From Euonymus europaeus (lineage: Eukaryota > Streptophyta > Magnoliopsida > Celastrales > Celastraceae): a stretch of DNA of 64,000 bases. The notes below the pieces were generated by a model, which was not told the DNA's origin, did no database searches, and saw only the letters and a program-made list of their open reading frames with translations. The DNA is taken from NCBI GenBank assembly GCA_963580455.1, contig OY756961.1:9901001-9965000 (forward strand). The letters run 5' to 3'. Below, piece by piece: positions 1 to 11,711 of the stretch. The position numbers and the translations under genes were made by a program. Position 1 is the first letter of the stretch, and every line of letters begins with the position of its first letter.

Positions 1-274
1 AACAGTCTCAGCAAGCATTAAACAACTACAAACATATAAGTTAGAGGGAAGAAATTGTGCAAACAATACCTTTGGCTCGGTGCAATCATGAGCAAAGTGA
101 CAAGGTTTGCCACAATTGAAACAGTTGTTTCTACCTTTCTTGCCGCCGCATTTCACAATTGCACTTTTGTCCACTAGAACTTGCTTCATTCCCTCCTTTG
201 CCTTTATGGAATGTCTTACCCCTACCCTTCCACTTTTTGCGTCCAGAGCCTTGTGCTCCTCACGATTTGGATTA
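1..274 (-). pseudogene. Ty1/Copia gag 3' part with CCHC zinc knuckle, start of protease linker (fragment)
   Basis: Read on the minus strand, positions about 125-84 encode CFNCGKPCHFAHDC, a complete CX2CX4HX4C zinc knuckle of the kind that binds genomic RNA in retroelement Gag. It is followed by TEPKVLF and then SSL/SCLMLAET-like residues that in Copia polyproteins lie just before the aspartic protease. A basic, lysine/arginine-rich stretch precedes the knuckle. The fragment is cut by the window edge on its 3' side and by the insertion at 275-2444 on its 5' side. It is most simply the continuation of the gag at 2445-3104, because orientation and domain order agree. Confidence 0.75.
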
Positions 275-359
275 TGTGAAGACCAACCCCAAATTTGAAT
301 TTATGATTGATAGAAAGTTAGTAAGGTATGTATTATAGTATTATTATATGTGATAGGGG

Positions 360-690
360 TGCCTAGGCAGAAGGAAACACGGCTAGGTGAGAAATGGATA
401 GTAACGAAATGAGTTAGAACTGTACTAGGCGCACCTGAGGCGCCTAGACGTAGCGCCCAGTACAGTGGATAGGTGGAGAGGTTAGAATAACAAGGCAAGA
501 ACTGTATTGGGCGCACCTAAGGCGCCTAGGCGCTGCGCCCAGTACACGGTAAGAGTTGTGGGGCGTAGGGGCGCCTGGGCGCACGCGCTTGGGTATTTTT
601 CCTGGGCACACCCAGGATGGCGCCTAAGGCAGCAGATTAAGGGAAATATTCTAAGGCTAGAGCACCTAGGCGCTCGGAGTACCGCCTAGG
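360..690. repeat. GC-rich CCTAGGCGCC-type motif cluster
   Basis: Variants of the self-complementary word GGCGCCTAGGCGCC recur many times in about 330 bp, together with the phrase CCCAGTACA. The surroundings are AT-rich. The same motif cluster occurs in reverse complement at 24985-25255, in the related element on the other side of the satellite block. It is part of the LTR family's own sequence, not a separate insertion. Confidence 0.6.
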
Positions 691-756
691 CACAAACTGA
701 GGTTTTAAGAACCTGTACGCGACCAACATTGCACTATTAGTTGAGATCCTACTTTT

Positions 757-774
757 AGAGAGAGAGAGAGAGAG
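757..774. repeat. (AG)n microsatellite
   Basis: An uninterrupted AG dinucleotide run of 18 bp lies inside the LTR-like element. The related element carries the complementary CT run near 24905-24925, so the tract is an ancestral feature of the family. Confidence 0.9.
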
Positions 775-2444
775 CGACGATTCTAGAGAGAGAAGTGATA
801 ATATTGAGAGATTTCAAGGATTTGGATTGAAGTATAGAAGGAGATTCAAGAAGGATTTCACAAGTTGGAGAGATTTGAGGTAAATTCCTAGTTTTCCATA
901 AAACCTAGGGTTTTTGTAATTTCAAATAGAACTTCGAATAGGTGTTCTAGAATGACTATATAGGTTGATTTAAGTCTGTATATGGTGATATATACTAGGT
1001 TGCTCAAAGATTTGGTGGATTGAAGACTTGAAGGCTTGAACTGAACATATTTGGGTTCTAGAGAGAGAAAGGTAATTTTCTCTTGGGTTGTGGTTTGATT
1101 TATGTTGATTTCGATTATGGGGGATTAAATTGTGGGATTGGGTGATGAATTTACTATATTGTAGGTTTGGAAACGCAAACCCTAGTATTTGGAGAAACCC
1201 GTAGTCTAAGATAGCTTGGAATCGAGGTAGGGATTCTTACCCCATTTTCTATCGTATTGTTTTTTCTCTAAAAAGCGGTCGAAATTCTTCATTGGTCTTT
1301 ATTAATTGTGTTCTTGCCTAAATTGTTCCTTAGGAAGAACGAACCTTCCTGTTGATTATTGATGAATTGCATACCTTTTGAATGCTTCATCATCTATTGG
1401 GCATGATAATCCTCGTTCATGCATCATATAGTTATGTGTATATATATATATAGGATTGTTACATTTATGAACTCCTTTTGCATGAAATTATTGGACATGA
1501 TTTTTAGATGCATCGGGTCTACGAGTACGGACTTGTAGTACCCTTAGGTTTTGTTATGTGTGATGTTGGGTACTGAATGGGCACATTGTTGTTGGAATCG
1601 GGATTCTCATTGGGATAGTGCACCTACGGATGTCTAGGGCAAAGTTCAAGGATTCTGATGGTTTTTCGGAATATTCGTTGACTGGTGCATGGCATTATAG
1701 TGTGTAGCCTGTGGTTATGCATTGTTGTGACATTTTAGGATGTCATGTTGCTGCATTGAGCTTGTTTCAATATTCAGCCTTTACGTTATTTATGATTCAT
1801 CTTATTTTCCCTACTAAGCCTCCTACTCACCCTATTCCTTTTCTTTATCCTTCAGGTGAGAATGGTGTTGAGAACCAGGCTGCGGATCAGTAGGAGGCGG
1901 CGTGACATGGAAGGCCATCCTAGGAGCACTAGGATTGTATTTGGTTGTTTGGGAACTTTGGTTATGAATTAAGTACATATCGTACTTTTATTGGTTGAAT
2001 ATTATATTGCTTAAATACCTTTTTGGTATGATGGATGGATGGTCAGGAGGTTGCCATGTGAGCGAAACTCTCGTACCTGGATGGTGGACCTTGGGTCCAG
2101 ATTGATAGACTTTGATAGTCTTTGATATTATTATTGATATGATTATGCTCTGCTTATTGATTGCATGTGATTAGGAGGCCTGAGGCCCTGCCTAGTGTGT
2201 GAATGTGGATAGATGGCCAGTGGCCTTTTTAGGCTGCGAAACTTCTCTGATTATTATTGATTATTTTCATATGTTAAGTGATATGTGACTTCAGGTTGGC
2301 ACCCTCCAATATACGGGGAGGTGCTGTCGGATTTCTATTAGAATCCGGAGTTAGGATGACATGTAGTGAGATCCATAGTGACTGAGCACACGCCTAAAGT
2401 GATGCTCCCGGCTCTGTACGTGGAATTTTGGTCGGGGCATCACA

Positions 2445-3104
2445 ATTCAGTCATGAAAGGTTCATTCTCAAGCTTTTCATAGAGAAGAGGATCTTCTTCA
2501 AGCTCAACATGACAAGCGACTTCATCAAATATCTTGATGTTGTCATTGTGGGTAAGGTTAACAAGCATGTTTTCCCAATTTCTTGTCAAAGAGCGAATTA
2601 TAGCTTGGACTTGCTGCTCGTCAATCATATCATGCCCAGTAGCCCTCATGACCGCCAGATGTTGCCTCATGGTTTGATCATGTTAGACATGACCGCCAGA
2701 TGTTGCCTCATGGTTTGATCTTGGCTTCTTATAACCATCAAAATTGAGGGTTAACTGACGCTACCTTGTTGTTGAAGTTCCACCATACTAGAACATAACA
2801 GCATCCCAAACTGCTTGAGTTGAGCGGTACTTCTCAAAGTACAGCATTATGTCATTCTTCATGCTGCTCAACATCAAAATACGAGCCATATGATCTTTGC
2901 GCTTATATGTTTGATATGTCTTCATATCACGCCTATGTTGAGCAGTGTTCCTTTGCCCAGGTTCAGCCATCGGTTGTGTGATGATTTCCATCATGTCTTG
3001 CTCCTCCAGGAGGTATTGAATCTTACAATGCCAAACATCGTAATTCTTCTCATTCGGTTTTTCTCATGGTTCAAATCAGCGACAATACTCTTTGTTGCAG
3101 CCAT
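2445..3104 (-). pseudogene. Ty1/Copia gag 5' part (UBN2-type), frameshifted
   Basis: The minus-strand start at 3104-3102 opens with MAATKSIVADLN, typical of plant Copia Gag. A frameshift near 3050 moves the reading frame to NYDVWHCKIQYLLEEQ (to about 2995), then AEPGQRNTAQHRRDMKTYQ and RILMLSSMKNDIM (2994-2788). After further breaks, DEQQVQAIIRSLTRNWENM and NLTHNDNIKIFDEV (2670-2440) match the middle of the UBN2 Gag domain. A 41 bp tandem duplication at about 2647-2728 repeats MRQHLAVM. The frame stops where the 275-2444 element begins; the zinc knuckle lies beyond it at 84-125. Confidence 0.75.
2647..2728. repeat. 41 bp tandem duplication inside gag
   Basis: The block starting CATGACCGCCAGATGTTGCC is present twice in tandem with a 41 bp period (copies begin at 2647 and 2688). 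41 is not a multiple of three, so the duplication itself shifts the gag frame. Confidence 0.85.
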
Positions 3105-3505
3105 TTCAACTATATATAGAGACAATTACTTAAATTAGGATGTTGTATAATTCAATCATTTGACAACAATGTTTCGCTACAATGTTTCAAATTAATTAAT
3201 AATAATCTAACACATGCAACAATAACGAAAGTAATGTTACACATTCAATCAATTTCTGTTAGTATAGTCCAATTATTATTATTTAATTTAAACATGCGCA
3301 ACATTTTGGTCATTAGGTGAGATATTCTCTATAAATCTACCAACCTAAAAACCTCCCATTATTAAACATATTTCCATTCATGCTCATTAAATGTAATTAA
3401 TTCATAAATTACATATAATAAAATCTCATTACTGAAAGCATAAATATGTGCATACATAAGCAAATGTACTAGAAATATGTACAATGTAATACTAATAGGA
3501 AACAA
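3105..3505. other. AT-rich non-coding stretch
   Basis: I see no coding remnant, repeat boundary or RNA gene here. It lies upstream (on the minus strand) of the Copia gag and could be part of that element's leader. Confidence 0.4.
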
Positions 3506-3509
3506 TACA

Positions 3510-3945
3510 AATCAAATGCTTGGCACATAATCAGGATCAGTAATCATGTCATTTGTGTCCATATCGCTGTGTCCATCAAGCTCATACAACTCATACCATG
3601 GAACAAAACGAGCAGCAGGCTCCAAACACCTTGCGCTTCGTCCAGTTCGACGTATGCCCATAGCGGTATACTAGTGCTCCCTCTCAAGCAGTAACTCATT
3701 AGCGAGACTATTGAAATCATTGAAACCCAACCTTGGTTTCAATGCTTGGCGAACAGAGTCTCATTCATTCAGTAGAGCATCAAGCATAATTTCAATTTGT
3801 TGCTCGATGAAGAACTCATGAACATCATGATGCCACAGATTCTTAATCCACTAATACATATAATCTATATGCTCGGCAATCGTATGTGATGCACTTTTCT
3901 TATATGCCAAGAAATGAATTATTTGTGCTTGTGTAGCCACTACGC
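3510..3945 (-). pseudogene. Degenerate coding remnant of unknown family
   Basis: One minus-strand frame from about 3945 to 3512 reads continuously for about 140 codons apart from three single-codon stops. It includes readable stretches such as ALKPRLGFNDFNSLANELL, GIRRTGRSARCLEPA and WYELYELDGHSDMDTND, and ends at a stop after YVPSI. The composition (mixed charged and hydrophobic, an acidic C-terminus) looks like a real former protein. I do not recognise the family. It may be captured by, or nested in, the Copia leader. Confidence 0.4.
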
Positions 3946-4922
3946 ACACAAATAATCAATAAAACAATAATTAACTTATTAATTAGTTACTTATAACATG
4001 CATTCTCTGACCTTACACGCACCCAGACGCACCCAAAACATTTTGGCTAATTAGATTGGCTCGTGCAGGTCACGCGCGTTCAAAGGGCGGCTAAGTCATT
4101 TTTTTAAAATGAGGAACCGTGGGTCAAACCCAACCCGACCCGCGGTCCCGCCCCAGGTCAACCCGGGTCATTAGACCCAATTGACTAGCAGGTGGCGCAT
4201 GAACGCTCCGCCTAGTGAGTGATCTTCACGCACAGCCTTTCAATGGTTTTGTCCGGCGAAATTCTTTTCGTCTAGCATTTAAATATTATTGTCTTGAGCC
4301 CTATGTTAAAGGGTGTGGAGGTCATGAGTTCGAGGCTCTGCTAAACCTGACACCAATAACCTGGGCGTCTGTGGGGCCAGATGGGTTGGAGGTAGTGGCA
4401 TATGGGCCCAGCCGGTGCCAATAACGACTGGAGTGGGTCGTTACATAAAAAATGTCTTTTCATATCACAGAGTCGCACAACAGACACTTAATAGGCCCAT
4501 GGACTAGATAGCCCAACCCCTCTCTCCTCGCAAGACAGCAGGTATTGGCCTTTCATATGATGTTTGAATGACACACAACTCTCCCCAAGAGTGAAACTGG
4601 TCATTAACACTAATTTTTCCAGAAAATTCAATTCAAAATTTCATGCATAGGCAGTTTTGATCATCCAACTTCAAAAATTCATATCGATTCACACATTTAT
4701 CAGAAAAATGTGTAAAAAATACTCGTTGGAAAGCTTGTTTAGAGAGCCTTCCAACCATACCAAATACATAACCAAACCATGAAAGAAACTCACTCAAAAT
4801 AATGAAGAAATTTTCGGTTGTCATATGAATTTATATGGTATTTCATGCATTCTAATGTGTTTCTAACCATAAAAACATCACAATCAAGCATGAAAACATA
4901 CAAAAATGGGCTCTGATACCAA
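3946..4922. other. Non-coding region between gene remnant and LTR
   Basis: The stretch contains a GC-rich patch (about 4060-4210, with repeated ACCCGGGTC/GACCCG words) and AT-rich sequence from 4600 on. From about 4450 to 4911 it is in the position of the untranslated leader of the Copia element whose LTR and primer-binding site follow. No intact gene is visible. Confidence 0.4.
4912..4922 (-). promoter_or_regulatory. Primer-binding site, tRNA-Met type
   Basis: On the minus strand the sequence immediately after the LTR end is TTGGTATCAGAGCCC, which matches the complement of the 3' end of plant initiator tRNA-Met, the usual primer of Copia reverse transcription. This fixes the left boundary and orientation of the LTR at 4923-5264. 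Confidence 0.8.
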
Positions 4923-5264
4923 TGTAGATTCCTTAGGATCAAGAACACTACTCTTTTCCTAATCGGTTTGGAGAACTTCAAGGATCGTAATATGTTTCAC
5001 AATGCTTCTAAGTCATTTCCAATTACTAGAACCGGAATGCTATTCACGGGATGAACACCTTTTGATTATACTTGCAAGCAAACCTTTTGGAATTCTCTCA
5101 AGAAGAACGAGACACTTGTTTCTTCTTTTTGGTGAACTGAAGTTCCACATGGGAGAGGTTAGGGATATAGTTACACCAAGTAACTTCTCTTAACTTCTCT
5201 TGTTAAATGGGCTAGGTTGAGTCTAGCCCTCATGGGCGACCCAACCCACATCCCAAGTCCAACA
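4923..5264 (-). mobile_element. Copia LTR, 342 bp
   Basis: In plus coordinates it starts TGTAGATTCC and ends AGTCCAACA; on the minus strand it therefore reads TGTTGGACT...GAATCTACA, with correct TG/CA ends. It is followed by a tRNA-Met primer-binding site, so it is the 5' LTR of a minus-strand element. The right side abuts the satellite at 5265. The gag at 3104 has the same orientation and may belong to it, although 1.8 kb of leader is unusually long and contains unrelated material. Confidence 0.75.
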
Positions 5265-7860
5265 GGAATGAAAGTTGTTTTTTTCTCAACGAAATAATCT
5301 ACGAAAACTGTACTCATTACACTTGACAAAAAATACCAATAAAAAGTGTAGAACGACAAGCTTTGTTGGTTCGGAATTGCTCATGTCTCTCGATAGAGAA
5401 GCTCTTAACCTTATGGTCCAATTAATAACGAAAGTTAGTCTTTTGCGAGCGAAACATTCTACAAGGTCTATACTCATAAAATAACAATAAAAAGTGTACA
5501 CCAAACAATCTAGATGGTTCAGATTTATGAAACTCTCTCCTTAGAGGAGCTTTTAACGGTTTTGCCTATTTGGGAACGTAAGTTGGTTTTTTGGCAATGA
5601 AAAATTCTACGCAGCCTCTACTCATAAAATTTGACATAAATAACAATAAAAACTGTACACCGAACAATCTAGATGGTTCGAAATTACCGAACTCTCTTCG
5701 TAGAGGTCCTTTTAAAGGTTTTACATATTTTGGAACAAAAGTTGCTGTTCTCACAACGAAACAAACTACGAAGCCTGTACTCATAAAATTTGACATAAAA
5801 TACCAATAAAAAGTGTATACTGATAAGATTCGCTGGTTCGGAATTACTCAAGTCTCACGATAGATGAGCTTTTGATCCTTTTGTCCAATTAAGAATGAAA
5901 GTTCATCTTTTAGCAACGAAACAATCTACGAAGCCTATACTCATAACATTTTACATAAAATACCAGTAAAAAGTTTAGGTCGACAAGCTTTGTTGGTTCA
6001 GAATTGCTCAAGTCAATCAAAAGAAGAGCTTTTAACCCCATCGTCCAATTAAGAGCAAAAGTTGGTTTTTTTGCCAACAAAACAATTTGCGAAGCCTATA
6101 CTCGCAAAATTTGACATAAAATAACATTAAAAAGTGTACACCGAATAACTAGATGGCTCAAATTTACCCAACTCTCTCTTTAGAGGAGTTTTTAATGGTT
6201 TTGCCTATTTTGCAACGAATGTTCCTCCTTTGGCAGCGAAACAATCTATGAAGCCCGTATTCGTAACATTTGACATAAAATACAAATAAAAAGTGTAGAT
6301 TGACAAGGATTTTCTGTTCGAAATTGTTTAGGTCTCTCGAAAGAGGAGCTTTTAACCCTATTGTCTAATTAAGAACGAAAGTAGGTCCTTTGCAACGAAA
6401 CAATCTACCAAGCCTATACTCGTAAAATTAGACATAAAATAACAAAAAAAAGTGTACATCGAACAATCTAGATAGTTCAGATTTACTCAACTCTATCCTT
6501 AGAGGAGCTTTTAACGGTCTTGTCAATTTGGGAACGAAAGTTGGTCTTTTGCCAAAGGACAATCTATGAAGCCTATAATAAAAAAAAATTAGCATAAAAT
6601 AGCAACAAAAAGTGTACACCGAACAACCTAAATAGTTCTGATTTACACAACTCTCTCCTTAGAGGAGCTTTTAAAGGTTTTGCCTATTAGGGAACGAAAG
6701 TTGGTCTTTGGCTACGAAACAATGTACGAAGCGTATACTCGTAAAATTTGACATAAAATAACAATACAAAGTGTACACCGAACAATTTTGATGTTTCGGA
6801 TTTACCCACCTCTCTCCTTAGAGGAGCTTTTAAAGGTTTTGCCTATTTGGGAACGAAAGTTGCTCTATTCGCAAAGAAACAATCTACGAACCTTTACTCA
6901 TAACATTTGACATAAAATACCAATAAAAAGTGTAGACCGAAAAGATTTGCTAGTTCGGAATTGCTCAAGTCCCTCGAAAGAGGAGCTTTTAACCCTATTG
7001 TCCAATTAAGAACGAAAGAAACTGTTTTTTCGCAACAAAATAATCTACAAATTCTGTATTCGTAGCATTTCACATAAAATAGCAATAAAAAGTGTAGAAC
7101 GACAAGCTTTGTTGGTTCGGAATTGCTCCAATCTCTCGAAAGAGGAGCTTTTAACCCCATTGTCTAATTAAGAACAAAAGTTGGTCTTTTGCTAAAGAAC
7201 CATCTACGAAGCTTATAATCAAAAAAATTAGCATAAAATAACAATAAAATGTGTGCACCGAACAATCTTGATGGTTCAGATTTATACAACTCCCTCCTTA
7301 GAGGAGCTTTTAATAGTTTTGCCTATTTGGGAACGAAAGTTGGTCTTTGGCAACGAAACAAGGTACAAAACCTATACTCGTAAAATTTGACATAAAATCA
7401 CAATCAAAAGTGTACAGCAAACAACCTAGATGATTCGGAATTTCCTAAATCTCTCCTTAGAGAAGGTTTTGACGTTTTATTATTTGAGAACGAAAGTTGG
7501 TCTTTCGGCAACAAAACAATTTACGAAGCCTTTACTCGTAAAATTAGCCATAAAATAACAATAAAAAGTTCACACAGAACAACTTTGATGGTTTTAGAAT
7601 TATCGAACTCTCTCCTTAGAGGAGATTTCAATGGTTTTGCCTATTTGAGATTGAAATTTGGAATTTTTGCAATGAAAAGATCTACGCAGCCTATATCATA
7701 AAATTTGACATAAAAAAGCAATAAAAAGTGTACACCGAACAATCTAGATTGTTCGAAATTATCCAATTCTCTCCTTAAAGGAGCTGTTAACGGTTTTACC
7801 TATTTGAGAATGAAAGTTAGTCTTGTGTCAAAGAAATTTTAAGAAAAATACCAATAAAAA

Positions 7861-9300
7861 TGTAGACCGACAAGCTTTGTTGGTTCGAAATTGCTAAAGT
7901 CTCTCGAAAGAGGAGCTTTTAACCCCATTGTCGAATTAAGAACGAAAGTTGGTCTTTTGTTAATGAAACAATTTACGAATCCTATACTCGTAACATTTGA
8001 CATAAAATACCAATAAAAAGTGTAGAACGACAAGCTTTGTTGGTTCGAAATTACTCAAGTACCTCGAAAGAGGAGCTTTCAACCTTATTGTCCAATTAAA
8101 AAAGAAAATTGATCTTTTGCGAACGAAACAATCTACGAAGTCTATACTCGTAAAATTTGACATAAAATAACAATAAATAGTGTACATGGAACAATGAAGG
8201 ATGGTTCGAATTTGCCGAACTCTCTCCTTAGAGGAGCTTTTAAAGGTTTTGCCTATTTGAGAACAAAAGTTGCTCTTTTCACAACGAAAGAATCTTCAAA
8301 CGCGTACACATAACATTTGACAGAAAATACCAATAAAAAGTGCAAACCGACAAGATTTGCTGGTTCGGAATTGCTCAAGTATCTCAAAAGAGGTGCTTTT
8401 AACCCTATTATCCAATTAAGAAAGGAAGTTACTCTTTCCGCAGTAAAACTATCTACAAAGTATGTACTCATAACATTTCACATAAAATACCAAAAAAAAG
8501 TGTAGAACGACAAGTTTTTTTGATTCCGAATTGCTCCAGTCTCTTGAAAGAGGAGTCCTTAACCATATTGTCCAATTAAGAACGAAAGATGGTCTTCTGC
8601 GAACGAAACAATCTACGAAACCTATACTCATAAAATTCCACATAAAATAACAAAAAAAGGTTTACACCGAACAATCTAGATGGTTCTAATTTACCCAACT
8701 CTATCCTTAGATATGCTCTTAAATATTTTGCCTATTTTGGAATGAAAGTTGCTCTTTTTGCAAAGAAAAAAACCACAAAGCCTATACTCTTAACATTTAA
8801 CATAAAATACCAATAAAAAGTGTAGATCGACAAGCTTTGTCGGTTCAGAATTGCTCAAGTCTCTCAAAAGTGGAGCTTTTAATCTTATTGTCCAATTAAA
8901 AACGAAAGTTGGTCTTTTTCTAACGAAACAATCTATGAACCCTATACTTTTAACATTTTACATAAAATAAAAATAAAAAGTATAGAAAGACAAGCTTTGT
9001 GGGTTCGGAATTGCTCAAGTCTCTCGAAAGAGGAGCTTTTAATCCCATTGACCAATTATGAACGAAAGTTAGTATTTTGCCAAAGAACAATCCACGAAGC
9101 CTATAATCGTAAAATTTGGCATAAAATAGCAATAAAAAGTGTACACCGAACAACCTAGATGGTTCAAATTTACACAACTCTCTCCTTAGAGGAGCTTTTA
9201 ACTATTTTGCCCATTAGGGAACGAAAGCTGGTATTTTTCCAATGAAAGAATCTACGAAGCCTATATTCGTAAAATTTGACATAAAATAACAATCAAAAGC
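7861..9300. repeat. AAB higher-order repeat, 480 bp, three copies
   Basis: Successive monomers at 7861 (A), 8021 (A), 8181 (B), 8341 (A), 8501 (A), 8661 (B), 8821 (A), 8981 (A) and 9141 (B) form three AAB trimers without any length drift. After 9301 B monomers follow and the pattern is lost. Confidence 0.75.
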
Positions 9301-11640
9301 ATACAACGAACAACTTAGAAGGTTCGTAATTACCAAACTCTCTTCCTAGAGAAGCTTTCAACATTTTTGCCTATTTGGGAACGAAAGTTATTCTTCTGGC
9401 AATAAAATAATCTACGAAGCCTATAATCATAAAATTTGGCATAAAATAACAATCGAAAGTGTACACCAAAACAATCTAGATATTTCGGATTTACCCCACT
9501 CTCTTATTAGAGGAGCTTTTGATGGTTTTGCCTATTTTGGAACGAAAGTTACTCTTTTGACAATGAAACAATCTATGAAGCCTGTATTCGTAAGATTTGA
9601 CATAAAATACCAATAAAATGTGTAGATTGACAAGCCTTTTCTGTTTGAAAATGCTCAAGTCTTTCGAAAGAGGAGCTTTTTAACCACATTTTTCGATTAA
9701 GAATGAAAGTTGGTTTTTTGGCAACGAAACAATCTACCAAGCATATACTTCTAAAAGTAGAGATAAACTAACAGTAAAAAGTGTACACCAAACAATGTAG
9801 ATAGTTTGGATTTACCCAACTGCCTCCTTAGAGGTGCTTTTTAAGGTATTGCCCATTTGGGAACGAAGGTTTCTCTTTTCCAATAAAACAATTTACAAAG
9901 CCTGTACTCGTAACATTTGACATAAAATACCAATAAAAAGTTTAGACTGACAACATTTTTCTGTTTGAAATTGTTCAAATCTCTTGAAAGAGGTGCTTTT
10001 AACCCTATTATCCAATTAAGAAAGAAAGTTGGTCTTATGGCCACGAAACAATCTACCAAACCTATATTTGTTAAATTAGATATAAAATAACAATAAAAAG
10101 TGTACACCGAACAATCTAGATGGTTCGGATTTACCTAACTCTCTCCTTAGACGAGCTTTTAATGGTTTTGCCTATTTGGTAACGAAAGTTGGTCTTTTGG
10201 AAATGAAACAATCTACGAAGCCTATACTCTTAAAATTTGACATAAAAGAAAAATCAAAAGTGTAAATCAAACAACCTAGATGATTCGGAATTACACAATC
10301 CTCTCCTTAGAGAAGCTTTTAACATTTTTGATTATTTGAGAATGAAAGTTGGTCTTTTAGCAACGAAACAGTTTACGAAGCCTATACTCGTAAAATTTTG
10401 CATAAAATCACAATCAAAAGTGTACAACAAAAAACCTAGATGATTCAGAATTACTTAACCCTCTCCTTAGGGAAGCAATTAACATTTTTGCTTATTTAAG
10501 AAATAAAGTTGGTTATTCGACAACGAAACAATTTGTGAAACCTTTACTCGTAATATTAGCCGTAAAATAACAATAAAAAGTGCACACCGAACAACCTAGA
10601 TGGTTTAGAATTACCAAGTCTCTCCTTAGAAAAGATTTCAACGATTTTGCCTATTTGAGAGTGAAATTCAGACTTTTTGCAACGAGAAAATCTACACAGC
10701 CTATACTCATAAAATTAGAGATAAAAAAACAATAAAAAGTGTACACCGAAAAATCTAGATGGTTCGGAATTACCCAATTCTCTCTTAGAGGAGCTTTTAA
10801 CGGTGTTACCTATTTGGGAACGAAAGTTGGTCTTTTGTCAAGGAAACAATCTACGAAGCCTATACTCGTAAGATTTTACATAAAATACCAATAAAAAATA
10901 TAGATTAACAAGCTTTCAAGTCTCTAGAAAGGGGAGATTTTAACCCCATTCTCCAATTAAGAATGAAAGTTGGTCTTTTGCCAATGAAACAATCTACGAA
11001 CCTGTACTCATAACATTATACATAAAATAACAATAAAAAGTGTAGACCGACAAGCTTTGTTGGTTCAGAATTGCTCAAGTACCTCAAAAAAGAGGAGCTT
11101 TTAACCCCATTGTCCAAGTAAGAACAAAAGTTAGTCTTTTGCCAACGAAACAATCTACCAAGCCCATACTCGTAAAATTTCACATAAAATAACAATAAAA
11201 AATGTACAATGAACAATCTAGATGTTTCGGATTTATCCAACTCTCTTCTTAGAGGAGCTTTTACCGGTTTTACCTGTTTAGGAACAAAAGTTCTTCTTTT
11301 CGCAACGAAACAATCTATGAAGCATGTACTCATAACATTTGACATAAAATACGAATAAAAAGTGTAGACCAAAAAGCTTTGTCACTTCAGAATCACTCAA
11401 GTCTCTCGAAAGAGAAGCTGTTAAATCTATTGTCCAATTAATAACAAAAGTTCGTATTTTGCCAACAAAATAATCTATGATTCCTATAGTCATAATATTT
11501 GACATAAAATACCAATAAAAAGTTTAGAACGACAAGCTTTGTTGGTTCGAAATTGCTCAAGTCTCTCGAAAGAGGAACTCTTAACCTTATTGTCCAATTA
11601 ATAACGAAAGTTGTTCTTTTGCAAATGAAACAATCTACGA

Positions 11641-11711
11641 AGGGATCAAATTTACATAAAATATCAACGAAAAGTGTACACCGAACTAGCTAAAGGGATC
11701 AAATTTACATA
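11641..11711. repeat. Local 53 bp duplication inside a monomer
   Basis: The 18 bp word AGGGATCAAATTTACATA occurs at 11641-11658 and again at 11694-11711, a place where the monomer register is disturbed. It marks a short duplication or template switch in the array. Confidence 0.7.

Larger units (their letters stand above)
275..2444 (+). mobile_element. Solo-LTR-like element, 2.17 kb, inserted in Copia gag
   Basis: The segment begins TGTGAAGACCAACCCC and ends GGTCGGGGCATCACA, so it has TG...CA ends and imperfect inverted termini. It contains no retroelement coding region, so it reads as a solo LTR or a non-autonomous LTR-like element. It shares with the elements at 20255-26863 (opposite orientation) an internal block near a 'tatacggggag' motif (about 2310-2330), a 'gaggtaggga' block near 1225, a GA tract (757-774) and a CCTAGGCGCC-rich tract (360-690). 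The flanking 5-mers GATTA and ATTCA do not match, so no clean target duplication remains. Long LTRs with such ends suggest Ty3/Gypsy chromoviruses (Tekay/Del), but that is inference. Confidence 0.6.

Noticed and set aside
275..2444. A DNA transposon with terminal inverted repeats instead of an LTR
   Set aside because: The ends are TG...CA, related elements have 5 bp target duplications, and the inverted ends are short. This fits LTRs better than Mutator-like elements (usually 8-11 bp duplications) or CACTA elements (3 bp, CACTA ends).
4215..4424. 69-codon ORF and a 'gagttcgaggctc' word like a tRNA-type B box (possible SINE)
   Set aside because: I could not find a convincing A box at the right distance, a poly-A or other tail, or target duplications. 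The ORF has no recognisable domain.
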